Notes: generated by a model not told the origin, from the sequence alone. A DNA stretch of 64,000 nucleotides from Candidatus Magnetocorallium paracelense (GCA_029001845.1 JAREWP010000024.1:1-64000); one strand, 5' to 3'; shown: positions 54,378 to 63,348, counted from the stretch's first letter. Program-made: numbers and translations.

Positions 54378-55154
54378 TCACCTCACAATATGATCTAAAC
54401 CGATATAAAAGACATGCGGCTCATTACCGAATTCAGGCTTCAGAACAGCCACTCTTTTTGTTGTTATTATTTTATGCACTTCGCTTTCCGAATCGTTCAG
54501 TCTGCCAATCTTTCGTACGCCAAATGCACAGGAATCGGCACAGGCTGTATTCATGCCTTTATTGATTCTGTGATAACACCAGGTGCATTTTTCCGCCACA
54601 TTATGAACAGGATGAAAAAATCTTGCGAAATAAGGGCAGTTGTTTATACAGTAACCACAACCTATACACCATTTTCTGTCCACCAGGACAACGCCATCTT
54701 CGGTTTTATACGTTGCTCCCACAGGGCATACCTGAACGCAGGAGGGTTTTTCGCAGTGATTACAAAGCTTGGGAACGAAAAAACCTTTTGTAATTTCTTC
54801 CTCAGGGATATTTTTACCTTGAGGATCGTTTTTGGTAAAACCGTATCTCGCGCCCCTTGGAGAATCGATGATAACCTCTCCTTTTTTTGTTTGTACATAT
54901 CTTTCTACCCACGTTCTCTGTACTTCGGCTTCAAAGGGTATCTCGTTTTCAAGCTTGCATGCTTTAACGCACATACCGCACCCCATGCACTTGGTTGTAT
55001 CCACCGTAAAGGCCCATCTCTTTTTTTTGCTGTAAGGATGAATCAACGAGGCCATTGCGTCAGGCTTTAGCAGTTCAAATGCGCTCAGAGGTATAAGTGT
55101 GCCGCAAATTGATAACAGACCTTTTTTCAGCAACTCTCTTCTTGTAAGTGCCAT
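54378..55154 (-). CDS. Tat-exported ferredoxin-type iron-sulfur protein (module 2)
   Basis: This 258-residue protein has TRRELLKKGLLSICGTLIPL, a twin-arginine signal, and four [4Fe-4S] sets: CMGCGMCVKAC, CNHCEKPSCVQVC, CIGCGYCINNC, and CTWC...CADSC. It is the usual DmsB/NrfC/PsrB-type electron carrier. The gene sits between the module 2 cytochrome (20 bases upstream) and NrfD (4 bases downstream). No molybdopterin catalytic subunit is present in either module, so they are electron-transfer units rather than complete reductases. Confidence 0.9.
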   Translation of the reverse strand: MALTRRELLKKGLLSICGTLIPLSAFELLKPDAMASLIHPYSKKKRWAFTVDTTKCMGCGMCVKACKLENEIPFEAEVQRTWVERYVQTKKGEVIIDSPRGARYGFTKNDPQGKNIPEEEITKGFFVPKLCNHCEKPSCVQVCPVGATYKTEDGVVLVDRKWCIGCGYCINNCPYFARFFHPVHNVAEKCTWCYHRINKGMNTACADSCAFGVRKIGRLNDSESEVHKIITTKRVAVLKPEFGNEPHVFYIGLDHIVR

Positions 55155-55173
55155 TGTTTTCTAACTTAGCCTC

Positions 55174-55695
55174 CTATTTAAATTCCGTCCTGTGAACATC
55201 ATGACATTCAATGCATTCGATCCCGGGATTGTGTTCTGTAGGATCGACGAGTTTCATATCTTCATAACTCTCTCTGTTTTTAATATAGATTTTGGGGATA
55301 GGTCTGTAAACGAGTTTCGTATGGCACCTTTTACACAGCGCCCTGGATCTGTCGATTCCTATCTCCAAAAGATAATCAAAATCTTCCTTCAAATCAATGG
55401 GATGACCTTTCTTATCGGGATTGAATTGAACGTGACAGCTCTCGCATTGAACATTGGTGTGTCCCGAACCTTTTACTGTGGCTGTCATTTCGTCGTGGCA
55501 CTGTTCGCAAAACTCCCTGCCCTTGTGCTTGACCGGAAAATCCTTCCAATCCTGTTCACTGCTGACACGGTGCCATTGATATTTGTAATCACCGTTTGTA
55601 GCTTCGAAGTCGGAAGGAACGATAATAATTCTGGCTGTAAATATGATTATCACTACAGCAATTATGACAAAAAGAGGTCTCCAGGCGTGACTCAT
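55174..55695 (-). CDS. membrane-anchored tetraheme cytochrome c (module 2)
   Basis: This 173-residue protein has an uncleaved-looking N-terminal helix (LFVIIAVVIIIFTARIIIV) and four heme sites: CEQCH, CESCH, CKRCH and CIECH. It is related to NapC/NrfH-like or CbcS-like small cytochromes by size and topology, but a clear NapC fold match is not asserted. It is the first gene of the minus-strand set that ends in atpI, and its start ATG is preceded by AAGGAG. Confidence 0.88.
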   Translation of the reverse strand: MSHAWRPLFVIIAVVIIIFTARIIIVPSDFEATNGDYKYQWHRVSSEQDWKDFPVKHKGREFCEQCHDEMTATVKGSGHTNVQCESCHVQFNPDKKGHPIDLKEDFDYLLEIGIDRSRALCKRCHTKLVYRPIPKIYIKNRESYEDMKLVDPTEHNPGIECIECHDVHRTEFK

Positions 55696-55886
55696 GTTTT
55701 ATACACTCCTTCAGAATGTCGTTTTCCCCGAAAGGTTTGAAATTATAAACCTTACTCATGAAGATTGTCAACACTTATTTACAAAAAATTAATAAACAGT
55801 AAAATTTTTACTGACAATAGCTGATTGCGCATGCAATACGCCAAAACAAAATCCATTGATTTTTCTTTATTAAATTTTTAAATTTT

Positions 55887-55926
55887 TTAGCTGACTGCTG
55901 ATAGCTGACCGCTAAATACTTTTTTT
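55887..55926 (-). repeat. solo end of the AGCTGTCAGC repeat
   Basis: TTAGCTGACTGCTGATAGCTGACCGC followed by TAAATACTTTTTTTC is the reverse complement of the left end of the element seen at 10331. The rest of the element is missing, which suggests deletion or solo-end formation. Confidence 0.6.
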
Positions 55927-56133
55927 CGGACCAACTATAAACCATTAAAACACAGATAATGCTTCAGAGCCCTCATATAAAATTTTATTTAAATCTCAGT
56001 GAAAAGAATGGAAATTCCTGTAGGATTAACATATAATAGTAAATGTCATACAGGAAGGCAACCGGAATTATCAAGTTAACGTCCTTCTGACGGACTTTTC
56101 TCTTTAGGACTACCTAATAGAGAAATTTCGGTA

Positions 56134-56241
56134 CGTAAGACAGGCGTCCCGCCTGTCCGTTTCAGTATAACGAGCCGGCTCCATTAGCGGTAGTTTGCGA
56201 TTCCGCATACAGAAAGTACAGGCGGGACGCCTGTCCTACGG
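56134..56241. repeat. inverted repeat with ACAGGCGTCCCGCCTGT arms
   Basis: CGTAAGACAGGCGTCCCGCCTGTC (56134-56157) and GTACAGGCGGGACGCCTGTCCTACGG (56216-56241) are mutual reverse complements with two differences; each arm is itself a short hairpin (ACAGGCG/CGCCTGT). This GTAGGACAGGCGTCCCGC element is known as an intergenic repeat in many phyla. Single copy here. Confidence 0.7.
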
Positions 56242-56402
56242 TTCGTTGCTATAATGTTTTATTACTTAACTTATTACTTACTTTTGTTGAGTGCAATAGA
56301 ATAAACTAAACCTCGGCCAGGGGGAGTTCAGAAACTGATGAGGTATTTGACCTCACCCCTCCTGACCATTGTGAACGACTAAAATTATTACAGGTGAAAA
56401 TA

Positions 56403-57182
56403 ATGAATCGATCAGCTATAACCAAAACATTTGAACGTATACAATCGGAAGGGAAAAAAGCCTTTATACCATACATAATGGCCGGAGATCCTTCTTTGGA
56501 GATTACCCGCGAGCTTGTGATCGAGCTTGAAGAACAGGGCGCCGACATTATAGAATTGGGTGTGCCTTTCACAGACCCCCTTGCAGACGGACCGACTATT
56601 CAGAGAGCGTCAGAAAGAGCTCTAAAAAACAATGTGACATTAAAAAGTGTTATGGACACTGTCGCCGGTCTGCGCGAGAAGACGAGTATTCCCATAGTAT
56701 TGATGACATATTTCAATCCTGTTTTTAAGTATGGCGGAGCAAAATTCATTGACAATGCCATTGAGATCGGAATAGACGGTATAATAATCCCCGATCTTCC
56801 TCCCGATGAAGAGCGTCCTTTTATACGAACAGCCTGTAAAAAAGGGCTTGATATAATTTTTCTCCTCGCTCCGACATCAACGGAGGACAGAATAAAACTC
56901 GTTGCTAACAATACAGGCGGATTTGTATACTATGTATCTGTCACCGGCATTACAGGATCGAGAATAGAGATAGACCAACCGATGAAAGACATGATCGCGT
57001 TAATTAAGAACCTTTCAAAAAAGCCTGTTGCAATAGGTTTCGGGGTAAAAACACCTGAGGAGGCATCGCTTGTCTCAGATATTGCAGACGGTGTAATAGT
57101 TGGAAGCTCGATTGTTAAAAAAATAATCGAAGACAGAGAAGGGCTGAGCGAATACATCCGGGCCCTGAGAAAGGCGATTTGA
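56403..57182 (+). CDS. trpA: tryptophan synthase alpha chain
   Basis: This 259-residue TIM-barrel enzyme cleaves indole-3-glycerol phosphate to indole. The catalytic Glu is in ADIIELGVPFTDP and the catalytic Asp in the following PLADGPTIQRAS. FIPYIMAGDP, IPIVLMTYFNPVFKYG, GIIIPDLPPDEE and FVYYVSVTGITGSR are diagnostic blocks. The ATG at 56403 is preferred (AGGTG seven bases upstream); a GTG three codons earlier is also possible. It heads a run with accD and folC, a conserved order in Geobacter-like genomes, but its partner trpB is not adjacent. Confidence 0.95.
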   Translation: MNRSAITKTFERIQSEGKKAFIPYIMAGDPSLEITRELVIELEEQGADIIELGVPFTDPLADGPTIQRASERALKNNVTLKSVMDTVAGLREKTSIPIVLMTYFNPVFKYGGAKFIDNAIEIGIDGIIIPDLPPDEERPFIRTACKKGLDIIFLLAPTSTEDRIKLVANNTGGFVYYVSVTGITGSRIEIDQPMKDMIALIKNLSKKPVAIGFGVKTPEEASLVSDIADGVIVGSSIVKKIIEDREGLSEYIRALRKAI

Positions 57183-57197
57183 TTTCCCTAGACGAAT

Positions 57198-58037
57198 ATG
57201 GCTTGGTTTAAAAAAACAAAAAACGATTCTTCAGTTAAAAAAGTTAAAATACCGGAAGGGCTGTGGGTGAAGTGTTCAAGCTGTAAAGAGATTATCTACC
57301 GGAAGGAATTTGAAAAAAACCTCAAAGTATGCCCTAAGTGTAACTACCACTTCAGGATAAAAGCCAGGGAGAGATTGTCTCTGACCATGGACAATGGCAG
57401 CTTTAAAGAGCTGGATAAATTCCTGACAGCCGGAGATCCTCTAAAATTTAGGGATACGATTGCCTATAAAGAACGTATTCGTCAGAGTTACGAAGGCAGC
57501 GATTTGAAAGAGGCCGTTTTAACCGGTACAGGTAATATCAATAAAATTCTTGTAGCTGTTGCCGTTATGGATTTCTCCTTTATGGGCGGGAGTATGGGGT
57601 CTGCTGTAGGTGAAAAAATTGTACGAATTATTGAAAAATCAAACAATGAATCTCTGCCTCTCGTTATTTTCACTTCTTCCGGAGGGGCCAGAATGCAGGA
57701 AGGAATCTTTTCATTAATGCAAATGGCGAAAGCTTCAGCGGCCATAGGCATGTTAAAGGACAAAGCGATCCCCTACATCTCGGTACTCACTGATCCTACA
57801 TTCGGAGGGGTCAGTGCAAGTTTCGCCATGCTTGGCGATATTATAATCGCTGAACCAAAGAGCCTTATAGGTTTTGCAGGCTCGCGAGTAATACGGCAGA
57901 CAACTAATCAACAACTCCCCGACAACTTTCAGCAAGCTGAATTTTTACTGAACCACGGTCTTATCGACATGGTGACTGCCAGAAAAGAAATGAAGGACAC
58001 TCTAACCAGAATACTAAAGATGCTGATGAAAGCATAA
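57198..58037 (+). CDS. accD: acetyl-CoA carboxylase carboxyltransferase beta subunit
   Basis: This 279-residue protein has the N-terminal zinc ribbon of AccD (Cys26, Cys29, Cys45, Cys48 in VKCSSCKEII and VCPKCNYHF). The crotonase-fold region includes FMGGSMGSAVGEKIVRIIE, IFTSSGGARMQEGIFSLMQMAK, YISVLTDPTFGGVSASFAMLGD and GFAGSRVIRQTTNQQLP. It transfers carboxyl from biotin to acetyl-CoA together with AccA. It starts 15 bases after trpA. Length is normal. Confidence 0.96.
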   Translation: MAWFKKTKNDSSVKKVKIPEGLWVKCSSCKEIIYRKEFEKNLKVCPKCNYHFRIKARERLSLTMDNGSFKELDKFLTAGDPLKFRDTIAYKERIRQSYEGSDLKEAVLTGTGNINKILVAVAVMDFSFMGGSMGSAVGEKIVRIIEKSNNESLPLVIFTSSGGARMQEGIFSLMQMAKASAAIGMLKDKAIPYISVLTDPTFGGVSASFAMLGDIIIAEPKSLIGFAGSRVIRQTTNQQLPDNFQQAEFLLNHGLIDMVTARKEMKDTLTRILKMLMKA

Positions 58038-58083
58038 AGGTTCAGAGCGACCGGCCGGCCTTCAAATTCCGGATGATCTCATC

Positions 58084-59424
58084 ATGAAATACAATGACGC
58101 AATAAACTATTTATATAACCTTCAAAAACATGGTATAAAGCTGGGGCTCGATAATATGAAAGCCATTTTGCATGTACTCGACAATCCTCAGGATTCATTC
58201 AAATCCATTCATATTGCCGGAACGAACGGAAAGGGTTCCACAGCCGCCATGATCCACTCCCTGCTAAAAGAAGACGGACATGTAACCGGCCTTTTTACGT
58301 CTCCCCATATGGTGAGATTTACAGAAAGAATCAGAATCAATTCAGTCGAAATAAGCAAGGACGAGGTCACTTCTTTAACGACTGAGATTAAAAAGAAAAC
58401 AGATGCCATAAAAGGATTATCTCCAACCTATTTCGAAATGGTAACGGCCCTTGCAATTTATTACTTTAAAAAGTCGGGTGCCAAGTGGGCGGTTTTTGAG
58501 ACCGGAATGGGCGGCAGGTTTGACGCAACCAATATCCTTATACCCGAACTTACACTTATAACCCCGATTAGCGAGGATCATAAAGAGTACCTGGGCAATA
58601 CCTTAAAAGAAATCGCCTTTGAAAAAGCAGGAATAATCAAAAAAAACACCCCTTTGATTATTGCTACACAAAAAAACGGAATTACGGCTATTTTGTCAGA
58701 CACAGCAGAAAAGGAGAACGCTGAAATCTATATTTATAACAAAGATTTCACTACAGAGATCATCGACTCAGGTATACATGGGAGTGTATTTAACTATTCC
58801 GGCAAGAATAGATTTAACGAACTCGAATTACCCTTGCCCGGTATTCATCAGATCGAAAACGCGGCCTCCGCCATAAAAGCTTTTGAAGTGTTGGCTGAAA
58901 AGAGAACATTGCGAACAAACAATATCCCGGGCGCTACAGTTGCTGCTTTGAAAAAATTTAAATGGCCCGGAAGACTCGAACTGACCGAATATAAAGGAAT
59001 GAAAATATTAATCGACGGCGCCCACAACTATGAAGCCATAAATCGCCTTGTGGACACAGTCAGGAAACAGTACGTAAAGACTCTTAAAATATCAAGAGCC
59101 ATATTCATTACCGGGATTATGGCGGACAAAGATATCCCATCGATGGTTGGCGCTATAGCAAAAGAGGCGGATCTGATTATTTTTACGAAACCTAACTTTT
59201 CAAGAGCCGAAAAACCCGGCAACCTAATGTCTATAGCCGGGAAAATAAACCCTCACATTTCCTGTATAGCAACAAACAGCACCTCCGAAGCACTGGAAGC
59301 AGCGGAAAAAATGAACAAAAAAGGAGACCTTTTTATAATAACCGGCTCTTTTTATACTGTAGGAGAGGCAAAAGAAATCATGGGAGAGGATACACTCCTG
59401 AAAGACCTTGCAGAGTTCAGGTAG
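58084..59424 (+). CDS. folC: folylpolyglutamate synthase / dihydrofolate synthase
   Basis: This 446-residue Mur-ligase-type enzyme adds glutamate to folates. The P-loop is IHIAGTNGKGSTAAMIHSLL (about residue 44). Other marks are GLFTSPHMVRFTERIRI, FEMVTALAIYYFK, FETGMGGRFDATN, ISEDHKEYLGNTLKEIAFEKAGI and ILIDGAHNYEAI. It follows accD by 46 bases, as in many Desulfobacterota-like genomes. The start ATG is not preceded by a strong site. Confidence 0.95.
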   Translation: MKYNDAINYLYNLQKHGIKLGLDNMKAILHVLDNPQDSFKSIHIAGTNGKGSTAAMIHSLLKEDGHVTGLFTSPHMVRFTERIRINSVEISKDEVTSLTTEIKKKTDAIKGLSPTYFEMVTALAIYYFKKSGAKWAVFETGMGGRFDATNILIPELTLITPISEDHKEYLGNTLKEIAFEKAGIIKKNTPLIIATQKNGITAILSDTAEKENAEIYIYNKDFTTEIIDSGIHGSVFNYSGKNRFNELELPLPGIHQIENAASAIKAFEVLAEKRTLRTNNIPGATVAALKKFKWPGRLELTEYKGMKILIDGAHNYEAINRLVDTVRKQYVKTLKISRAIFITGIMADKDIPSMVGAIAKEADLIIFTKPNFSRAEKPGNLMSIAGKINPHISCIATNSTSEALEAAEKMNKKGDLFIITGSFYTVGEAKEIMGEDTLLKDLAEFR

Positions 59425-59490
59425 AGCGGACTTTGGCGAACTTTTTACCGCGGATTTATCCCGAACATTTTAAATTTAGGGAGGAAAATC

Positions 59491-60921
59491 ATGAACCGAA
59501 AGACATTTTCATTTTTGCTGGTTATAATTCTCTTTTGTTTTTTAACACCGGTCTTAGCTGATAATTCAAATAGTAACCACGGTTTTCCGGAACCTGACCC
59601 GCCTTTTATTGAAGTTGAAACAAAGGGGGAGAAAAAAGCCTTGCCCCTGCGTCAATCCACGCCATCGCAGGAGTGGGTGTATCATAAAACCTCAGACAAC
59701 CAACACCCTGACGGAAATGAACAACAGATGATGTGGTTAATGAATCGTGCTCGTTCCGATCCTGCCGCCGAAGGAATCTGGTTATCCGATACAGGCGATT
59801 CGGATATCGATTTTGCCATTGACTTCTTTGATGTAGATATTACAGTGCTTCAAAATGAATTTGCATCATACGATCCTGCGCCTCCGGCGGCATTTGACCG
59901 AAGGCTGTATTACGCAGCAAAGGGCCATTCAGAATTCCTGATCTCTACGGACGCCCAAAACCATGACGGCCAGTTCGATCTTATTACAGATGAAGGTTTC
60001 AGCTACAGATCCTGTGGAGGTAATGTCTATTCATACGCCAAAAACCCGATATACGGACATGCAGGATTTAATATAGACTGGGGGTACGGAGACAGCGGCA
60101 TGCAGACAGGCAGAGGCCACAGAGTAAATCTAATGTCCATTGGCCAAAATTTTTACAATGTAGGAAAAGCGGTTGTACAGGAAAACGACAATACAACGTC
60201 AGTGGGCCCGCTGGTAGTAACCGAAAACTATTGCGAGGCGTTTACTTCATTTCAGGATCATTATAATAATTTTATTGTAGGTACGGTCTGGACCGATAGT
60301 AACAGTAATTCTCAGTACGATCCCGGCGAAGGCGAACCGGGAGTGACTGTCACACCTGATACCGGAACTTACTACGCAGTAACTGCGGACAGCGGTGGTT
60401 ATGCCGTACCTGTAACATCTCAAAGTATCGGATTCGTGACATTTTCCGGGACTTCCCTTGGCGGAGATATAGAAAAAGAAGTAACTGTGGGGTCGGAGAG
60501 CATATTACTCGATATTGAAACAAGTTCTGAAGTCGTAGAAGCAAATCCCGTTGAACCCGACATAAAGGCAAATGGCTCAGATGGACCTGTAACAATAAAT
60601 GCGGGAGAAATGATTTCCATTTCATTGGGACTCGATACCGGAAGTTATGAAGGAACAAACGCCGACTGGTGGCTTGCCCGGAGCACGCCTGACGGAAACT
60701 GGTACTACATAGACGAGAGCTCTTTTAACTGGGAAAACCTGGAAACCCTATTCCGACCGGCTTATCAGGGCGCCCTATTCAATCTTGACATGGCCGAGTT
60801 TTTCCATTTAACGAGCCCTGTTGCAGGTACGCATATGTTCTACTTTGCAGTTGACACAACGATGGATGCACTGCTAAACGAAACACTATACTATGATTAT
60901 GTTTCAGTAAAAGTAGAATAA
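59491..60921 (+). CDS. secreted CAP/SCP-domain protein with a Ca-binding-type C-terminal part
   Basis: This 476-residue protein has a signal peptide (FSFLLVIILFCFLTPVLA). Its CAP-like domain (about residues 75-245) shows MMWLMNRARSDPAAEG, LYYAAKGHSEFLIS, SYRSCGGNV, GRGHRVNLMS and VVTENYCEAF, with the His and Glu positions of the CAP cavity. A following GTVWTDSNSNSQYDPGEGEP segment matches SdrD_B/Cna_B-type repeats with a calcium-loop-like series of Asp and Asn. The C-terminal part (about 355-476) is beta-rich and resembles modules of other secreted proteins. The site is AGGGAGGAAA. Role is unknown; extracellular adhesion or lipid binding is plausible. Confidence 0.78.
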   Translation: MNRKTFSFLLVIILFCFLTPVLADNSNSNHGFPEPDPPFIEVETKGEKKALPLRQSTPSQEWVYHKTSDNQHPDGNEQQMMWLMNRARSDPAAEGIWLSDTGDSDIDFAIDFFDVDITVLQNEFASYDPAPPAAFDRRLYYAAKGHSEFLISTDAQNHDGQFDLITDEGFSYRSCGGNVYSYAKNPIYGHAGFNIDWGYGDSGMQTGRGHRVNLMSIGQNFYNVGKAVVQENDNTTSVGPLVVTENYCEAFTSFQDHYNNFIVGTVWTDSNSNSQYDPGEGEPGVTVTPDTGTYYAVTADSGGYAVPVTSQSIGFVTFSGTSLGGDIEKEVTVGSESILLDIETSSEVVEANPVEPDIKANGSDGPVTINAGEMISISLGLDTGSYEGTNADWWLARSTPDGNWYYIDESSFNWENLETLFRPAYQGALFNLDMAEFFHLTSPVAGTHMFYFAVDTTMDALLNETLYYDYVSVKVE

Positions 60922-60949
60922 AGCCAAACTTTTTGACAATGATCGGAGA

Positions 60950-61576
60950 TCAGGAGGGAGTTCGTAAGCATATTTCCTTGGCGCGCTCTATAAAGATTTT
61001 GATCTTTTCATGGTCTTTTTTCCCTCTATATTTCTCCACGCCCGAGCTCACATCTACAGCAAAGGGTCTTACTTTAACAACAGCTTTTTCGATATTGTCA
61101 GGACTCAAGCCTCCTGAAAGTATTATATTCCCGGCAGCAGCAGCTTCTAAAGCGAGATTCCAGTCGAATGTGACACCGCTTCCACCATAGTGCGTCGCCG
61201 TATATGTATCGAGCAGATAGGCTGAGACATCATATTGTTTAAGGTCATTAATATCAAGATTGTCCTTTAGCCTGACAGCTTTAATGACCTTTCTCCACCT
61301 TCTGCATGCTTCCGGAGGTTCATCGCCGTGAAGCTGTACAAATTCAATCCCTGTTGTTTCAACTATATTTTCAACCTCTTCAGGGTTCTCATTAACAAAG
61401 ACTCCCACTGTGGTAATAAAAGGGGGGAGCATTCTTACGATCTCTTTTGCCGTTTCAATTGGAACAGCTCTGGGACTCTTTTTAAAAAAAACAAAACCAA
61501 GAGCATCGGCGCCACTGGTAACGGCAGCCATTGCATCGTCGATATTTGTTATTCCGCAAATTTTTACCCTGACCAT
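60950..61576 (-). CDS. trpF: phosphoribosylanthranilate isomerase
   Basis: This 208-residue TIM barrel isomerises PRA to CdRP. The catalytic Cys is in VRVKICGITNIDDA, and the catalytic Asp is in FAVDVSSGVEKYRGKKDH. GADALGFVFFKKSPRAV, FVQLHGDEPPEACR and NIILSGGLSPDNI complete the pattern. It is convergent with the CAP-domain gene and apart from trpA on the other strand. The start has GGAGG before the ATG. The rest of the trp pathway is outside the window. Confidence 0.95.
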   Translation of the reverse strand: MVRVKICGITNIDDAMAAVTSGADALGFVFFKKSPRAVPIETAKEIVRMLPPFITTVGVFVNENPEEVENIVETTGIEFVQLHGDEPPEACRRWRKVIKAVRLKDNLDINDLKQYDVSAYLLDTYTATHYGGSGVTFDWNLALEAAAAGNIILSGGLSPDNIEKAVVKVRPFAVDVSSGVEKYRGKKDHEKIKIFIERAKEICLRTPS

Positions 61577-61777
61577 ACAACCTCCTTGCTCCGGACAGTC
61601 CCTGAAAAAGTTGACTAATAGGTCTAAAAAGCTATTTTAACATGCAAGACTGTGGAAAAACATTTTTAGGCCCTTAGGGCATCTGGATCGACAAAAAATT
61701 GTCGATGTTGATATTAAAAAAAACCAGGTCAACCGAAAGGGATGTGGAACTTTTTGGGTATTATTTTAACGCAGAGG

Positions 61778-61862
61778 GCGCAAAGGACACAGAGAGAATT
61801 ATTTTTCATTAGTTCGTTGACTGCTTTTTTTTTAAATTTTCCTCTGTGACCGCTGCGCCGGG
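61778..61862. repeat. inverted repeat (GGCGCAAAGGACACAGAG type)
   Basis: GGCGCAAAGGACACAGAG (about 61778-61795) and CCTCTGTGACCGCTGCGCC (about 61841-61859) are complementary with three mismatches. The loop of about 45 bases includes a GACTGC tract and a run of T. It resembles the ACGAAG-type hairpin at 4573. It occupies the region between trpF and the cNMP-binding gene, where no gene was found. Confidence 0.6.
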
Positions 61863-62000
61863 TTATGTAATAGCAATCCGCCTCAAAACCTCAAAAGATT
61901 GTAATGGGAATATTTCTTGTGGTATTCTGTAGTAATATCGGAGGGACAGAAAAAAAATCGCCGCTTTAGCTATAAAAGTGAAGCGCACATTGGGTCAAAG

Positions 62001-62897
62001 ATGAGAGAAAAATTTAAATTTATGGTTGCCGTAAGCAGGCTGGACCTTAAAGACACAATCACCGGAGCTCTTAAAATGCTGAACCCCATATATATATCAT
62101 CGACAACAAACCCGGTTATTGTAGAAAAAAAGATTAAAGACGATAACGTTAACCTTTTGATTCTTGACCATGAAACCCTTAGTCAAATTGACTGTTCACT
62201 TCTTAATAATGTAAAAATTATTCTCTTGGCATCAATCGATCTTTCAGTAGATGAGATGAAATCAATATATAATATCGGTATAAATTCAATCCTTGATTAT
62301 CCGATTGAAATAAAAAAACTTGAAAAAGCCGTTAATGATGCTGTCAGAGATGTAACTGTTACAAAAAACAGATTACAGGAAACATTCAGTGAAATCAAAA
62401 AAGTCCCTTTCTTTGATCTTCTGACAAAAGACGAACTTGTAAGGCTGCTGAATACCGGGAAGTGCAGAAAATACAGAGAAGGTGAATTAGTATTCCTGGA
62501 AGGGGATGAAGGCGACAGGTTATATGTGATCCTAGAAGGCAAAATAGGGATAATAAAACAATGCACCGAAGATGGCAGAAATTTGATTATCTCTGTCCTT
62601 TCAAAGGGAGAGTGCTTTGGCGAGATGGCTGTTTTGGATGAGCCTGTTCGTTCAGCAACGGCCAGAGCAGAGGAAGATGTTCTCTTGCTTGAATTCGAGA
62701 AAAAAATAATCTCCGATGATTCGGATCCGATAAGTCTTAAAATATTCAAAAAATTGGCTTATATCTTGTGTAAACGGTTACGGAAAATGGACGATAGCGT
62801 AAAAAAATGTCATATCTCTCTGGAGGAACATAAAAGAGACAATAAACGCCTGAAGTCGGAACTTCACCGTTATTTGCAAAGAAAAACGTCAGCATAA
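62001..62897 (+). CDS. receiver-like/cyclic nucleotide-binding regulator
   Basis: This 298-residue protein (from ATG 62001; the frame is open to a TTG at 61917) has a receiver-like N-terminal domain (about residues 5-120). The phosphoacceptor-position Asp lies in LLILDHETL, but the conserved Lys (K-P) is replaced by YP (LDYPIEI), so phosphotransfer is doubtful. A CRP/cNMP-binding domain (about 140-255) follows: VFLEGDEGDRLYVILEGKIGI, GECFGEMAVLDEPVRSATARA, with the GEMA-x5-RSA phosphate-binding cassette intact. No HTH DNA-binding domain follows; the C-terminus is a basic coiled coil. It may regulate by protein contact. Confidence 0.82.
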   Translation: MREKFKFMVAVSRLDLKDTITGALKMLNPIYISSTTNPVIVEKKIKDDNVNLLILDHETLSQIDCSLLNNVKIILLASIDLSVDEMKSIYNIGINSILDYPIEIKKLEKAVNDAVRDVTVTKNRLQETFSEIKKVPFFDLLTKDELVRLLNTGKCRKYREGELVFLEGDEGDRLYVILEGKIGIIKQCTEDGRNLIISVLSKGECFGEMAVLDEPVRSATARAEEDVLLLEFEKKIISDDSDPISLKIFKKLAYILCKRLRKMDDSVKKCHISLEEHKRDNKRLKSELHRYLQRKTSA

Positions 62898-62924
62898 AAA
62901 AAATTATTAATTAACAATCAATAC

Positions 62925-63046
62925 CATTAACTTAAAGGGTGAAGCACCTTCCGACAGAAGCGGGTCATGTTTGAGAAGGCGCAGCGAAGCGGAGCCTTCG
63001 AGTTTAGCCGATGAAGGCGGATGGTGCTTTGCTCCTTAAGTTAATG
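62925..63046 (-). repeat. 122-bp palindromic element, copy 3 (inverted)
   Basis: This is the reverse complement of copy 2, with high identity and the same 122-bp length. The left end is CATTAACTTAAAGG and the right end CCTTAAGTTAATG. It lies 28 bases after the cNMP-binding gene and 92 bases before the tRNA pair. Confidence 0.85.
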
Positions 63047-63138
63047 ACATAGAATTGACACTCCTTAAATCGTCAATAGAAAATCATCAATTTAAATAGT
63101 TGCTTATTTGTTAAATCGTACGAAAAGCAGATTAAATA

Positions 63139-63215
63139 TGGCACGCCTGGAGGGACTCGAACCCCCGGCCCGCTGCTTAGAAGGCAGCTGCTCTATCCTG
63201 CTGAGCTACAGGCGC
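63139..63215 (-). tRNA. tRNA-Arg (anticodon UCU)
   Basis: The 77-base cloverleaf starts GCGCCTG and ends CAGGCGT-GCCA with encoded CCA. The anticodon arm is GCTGC-CTTCTAA-GCAGC, giving anticodon TCT, which reads AGA/AGG. D-arm GCTC...GAGC and T-loop TTCGAGT are present. The first pair is G-U. It lies 17 bases from the tRNA-Pro on the same strand. Confidence 0.95.
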
Positions 63216-63230
63216 GCTGTTGAAAAGAAT

Positions 63231-63310
<80 letters not shown>

Positions 63311-63348
63311 ATGTATGTGTATATTAAATTAAATGAATACAAGATAAA

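Larger units (their letters stand above)
55696..56402. other. 707-base intergenic region without a gene
   Basis: It contains an isolated end of the AGCTGTCAGC repeat in inverted orientation (55887-55926) and the inverted repeat at 56134-56241. A trpB gene would be expected here, upstream of trpA, but no trace of one was seen. Confidence 0.5.

Noticed and set aside
54414..55070. 218-residue plus-strand frame opposite the module 2 ferredoxin
   Set aside because: It mirrors the Cys-rich coding sequence on the other strand, where four iron-sulfur sets are certain.
2442..63046. CRISPR array from the repeated palindromes
   Set aside because: Copies are kilobases apart, 122 bp long, and without regular spacers or cas genes.
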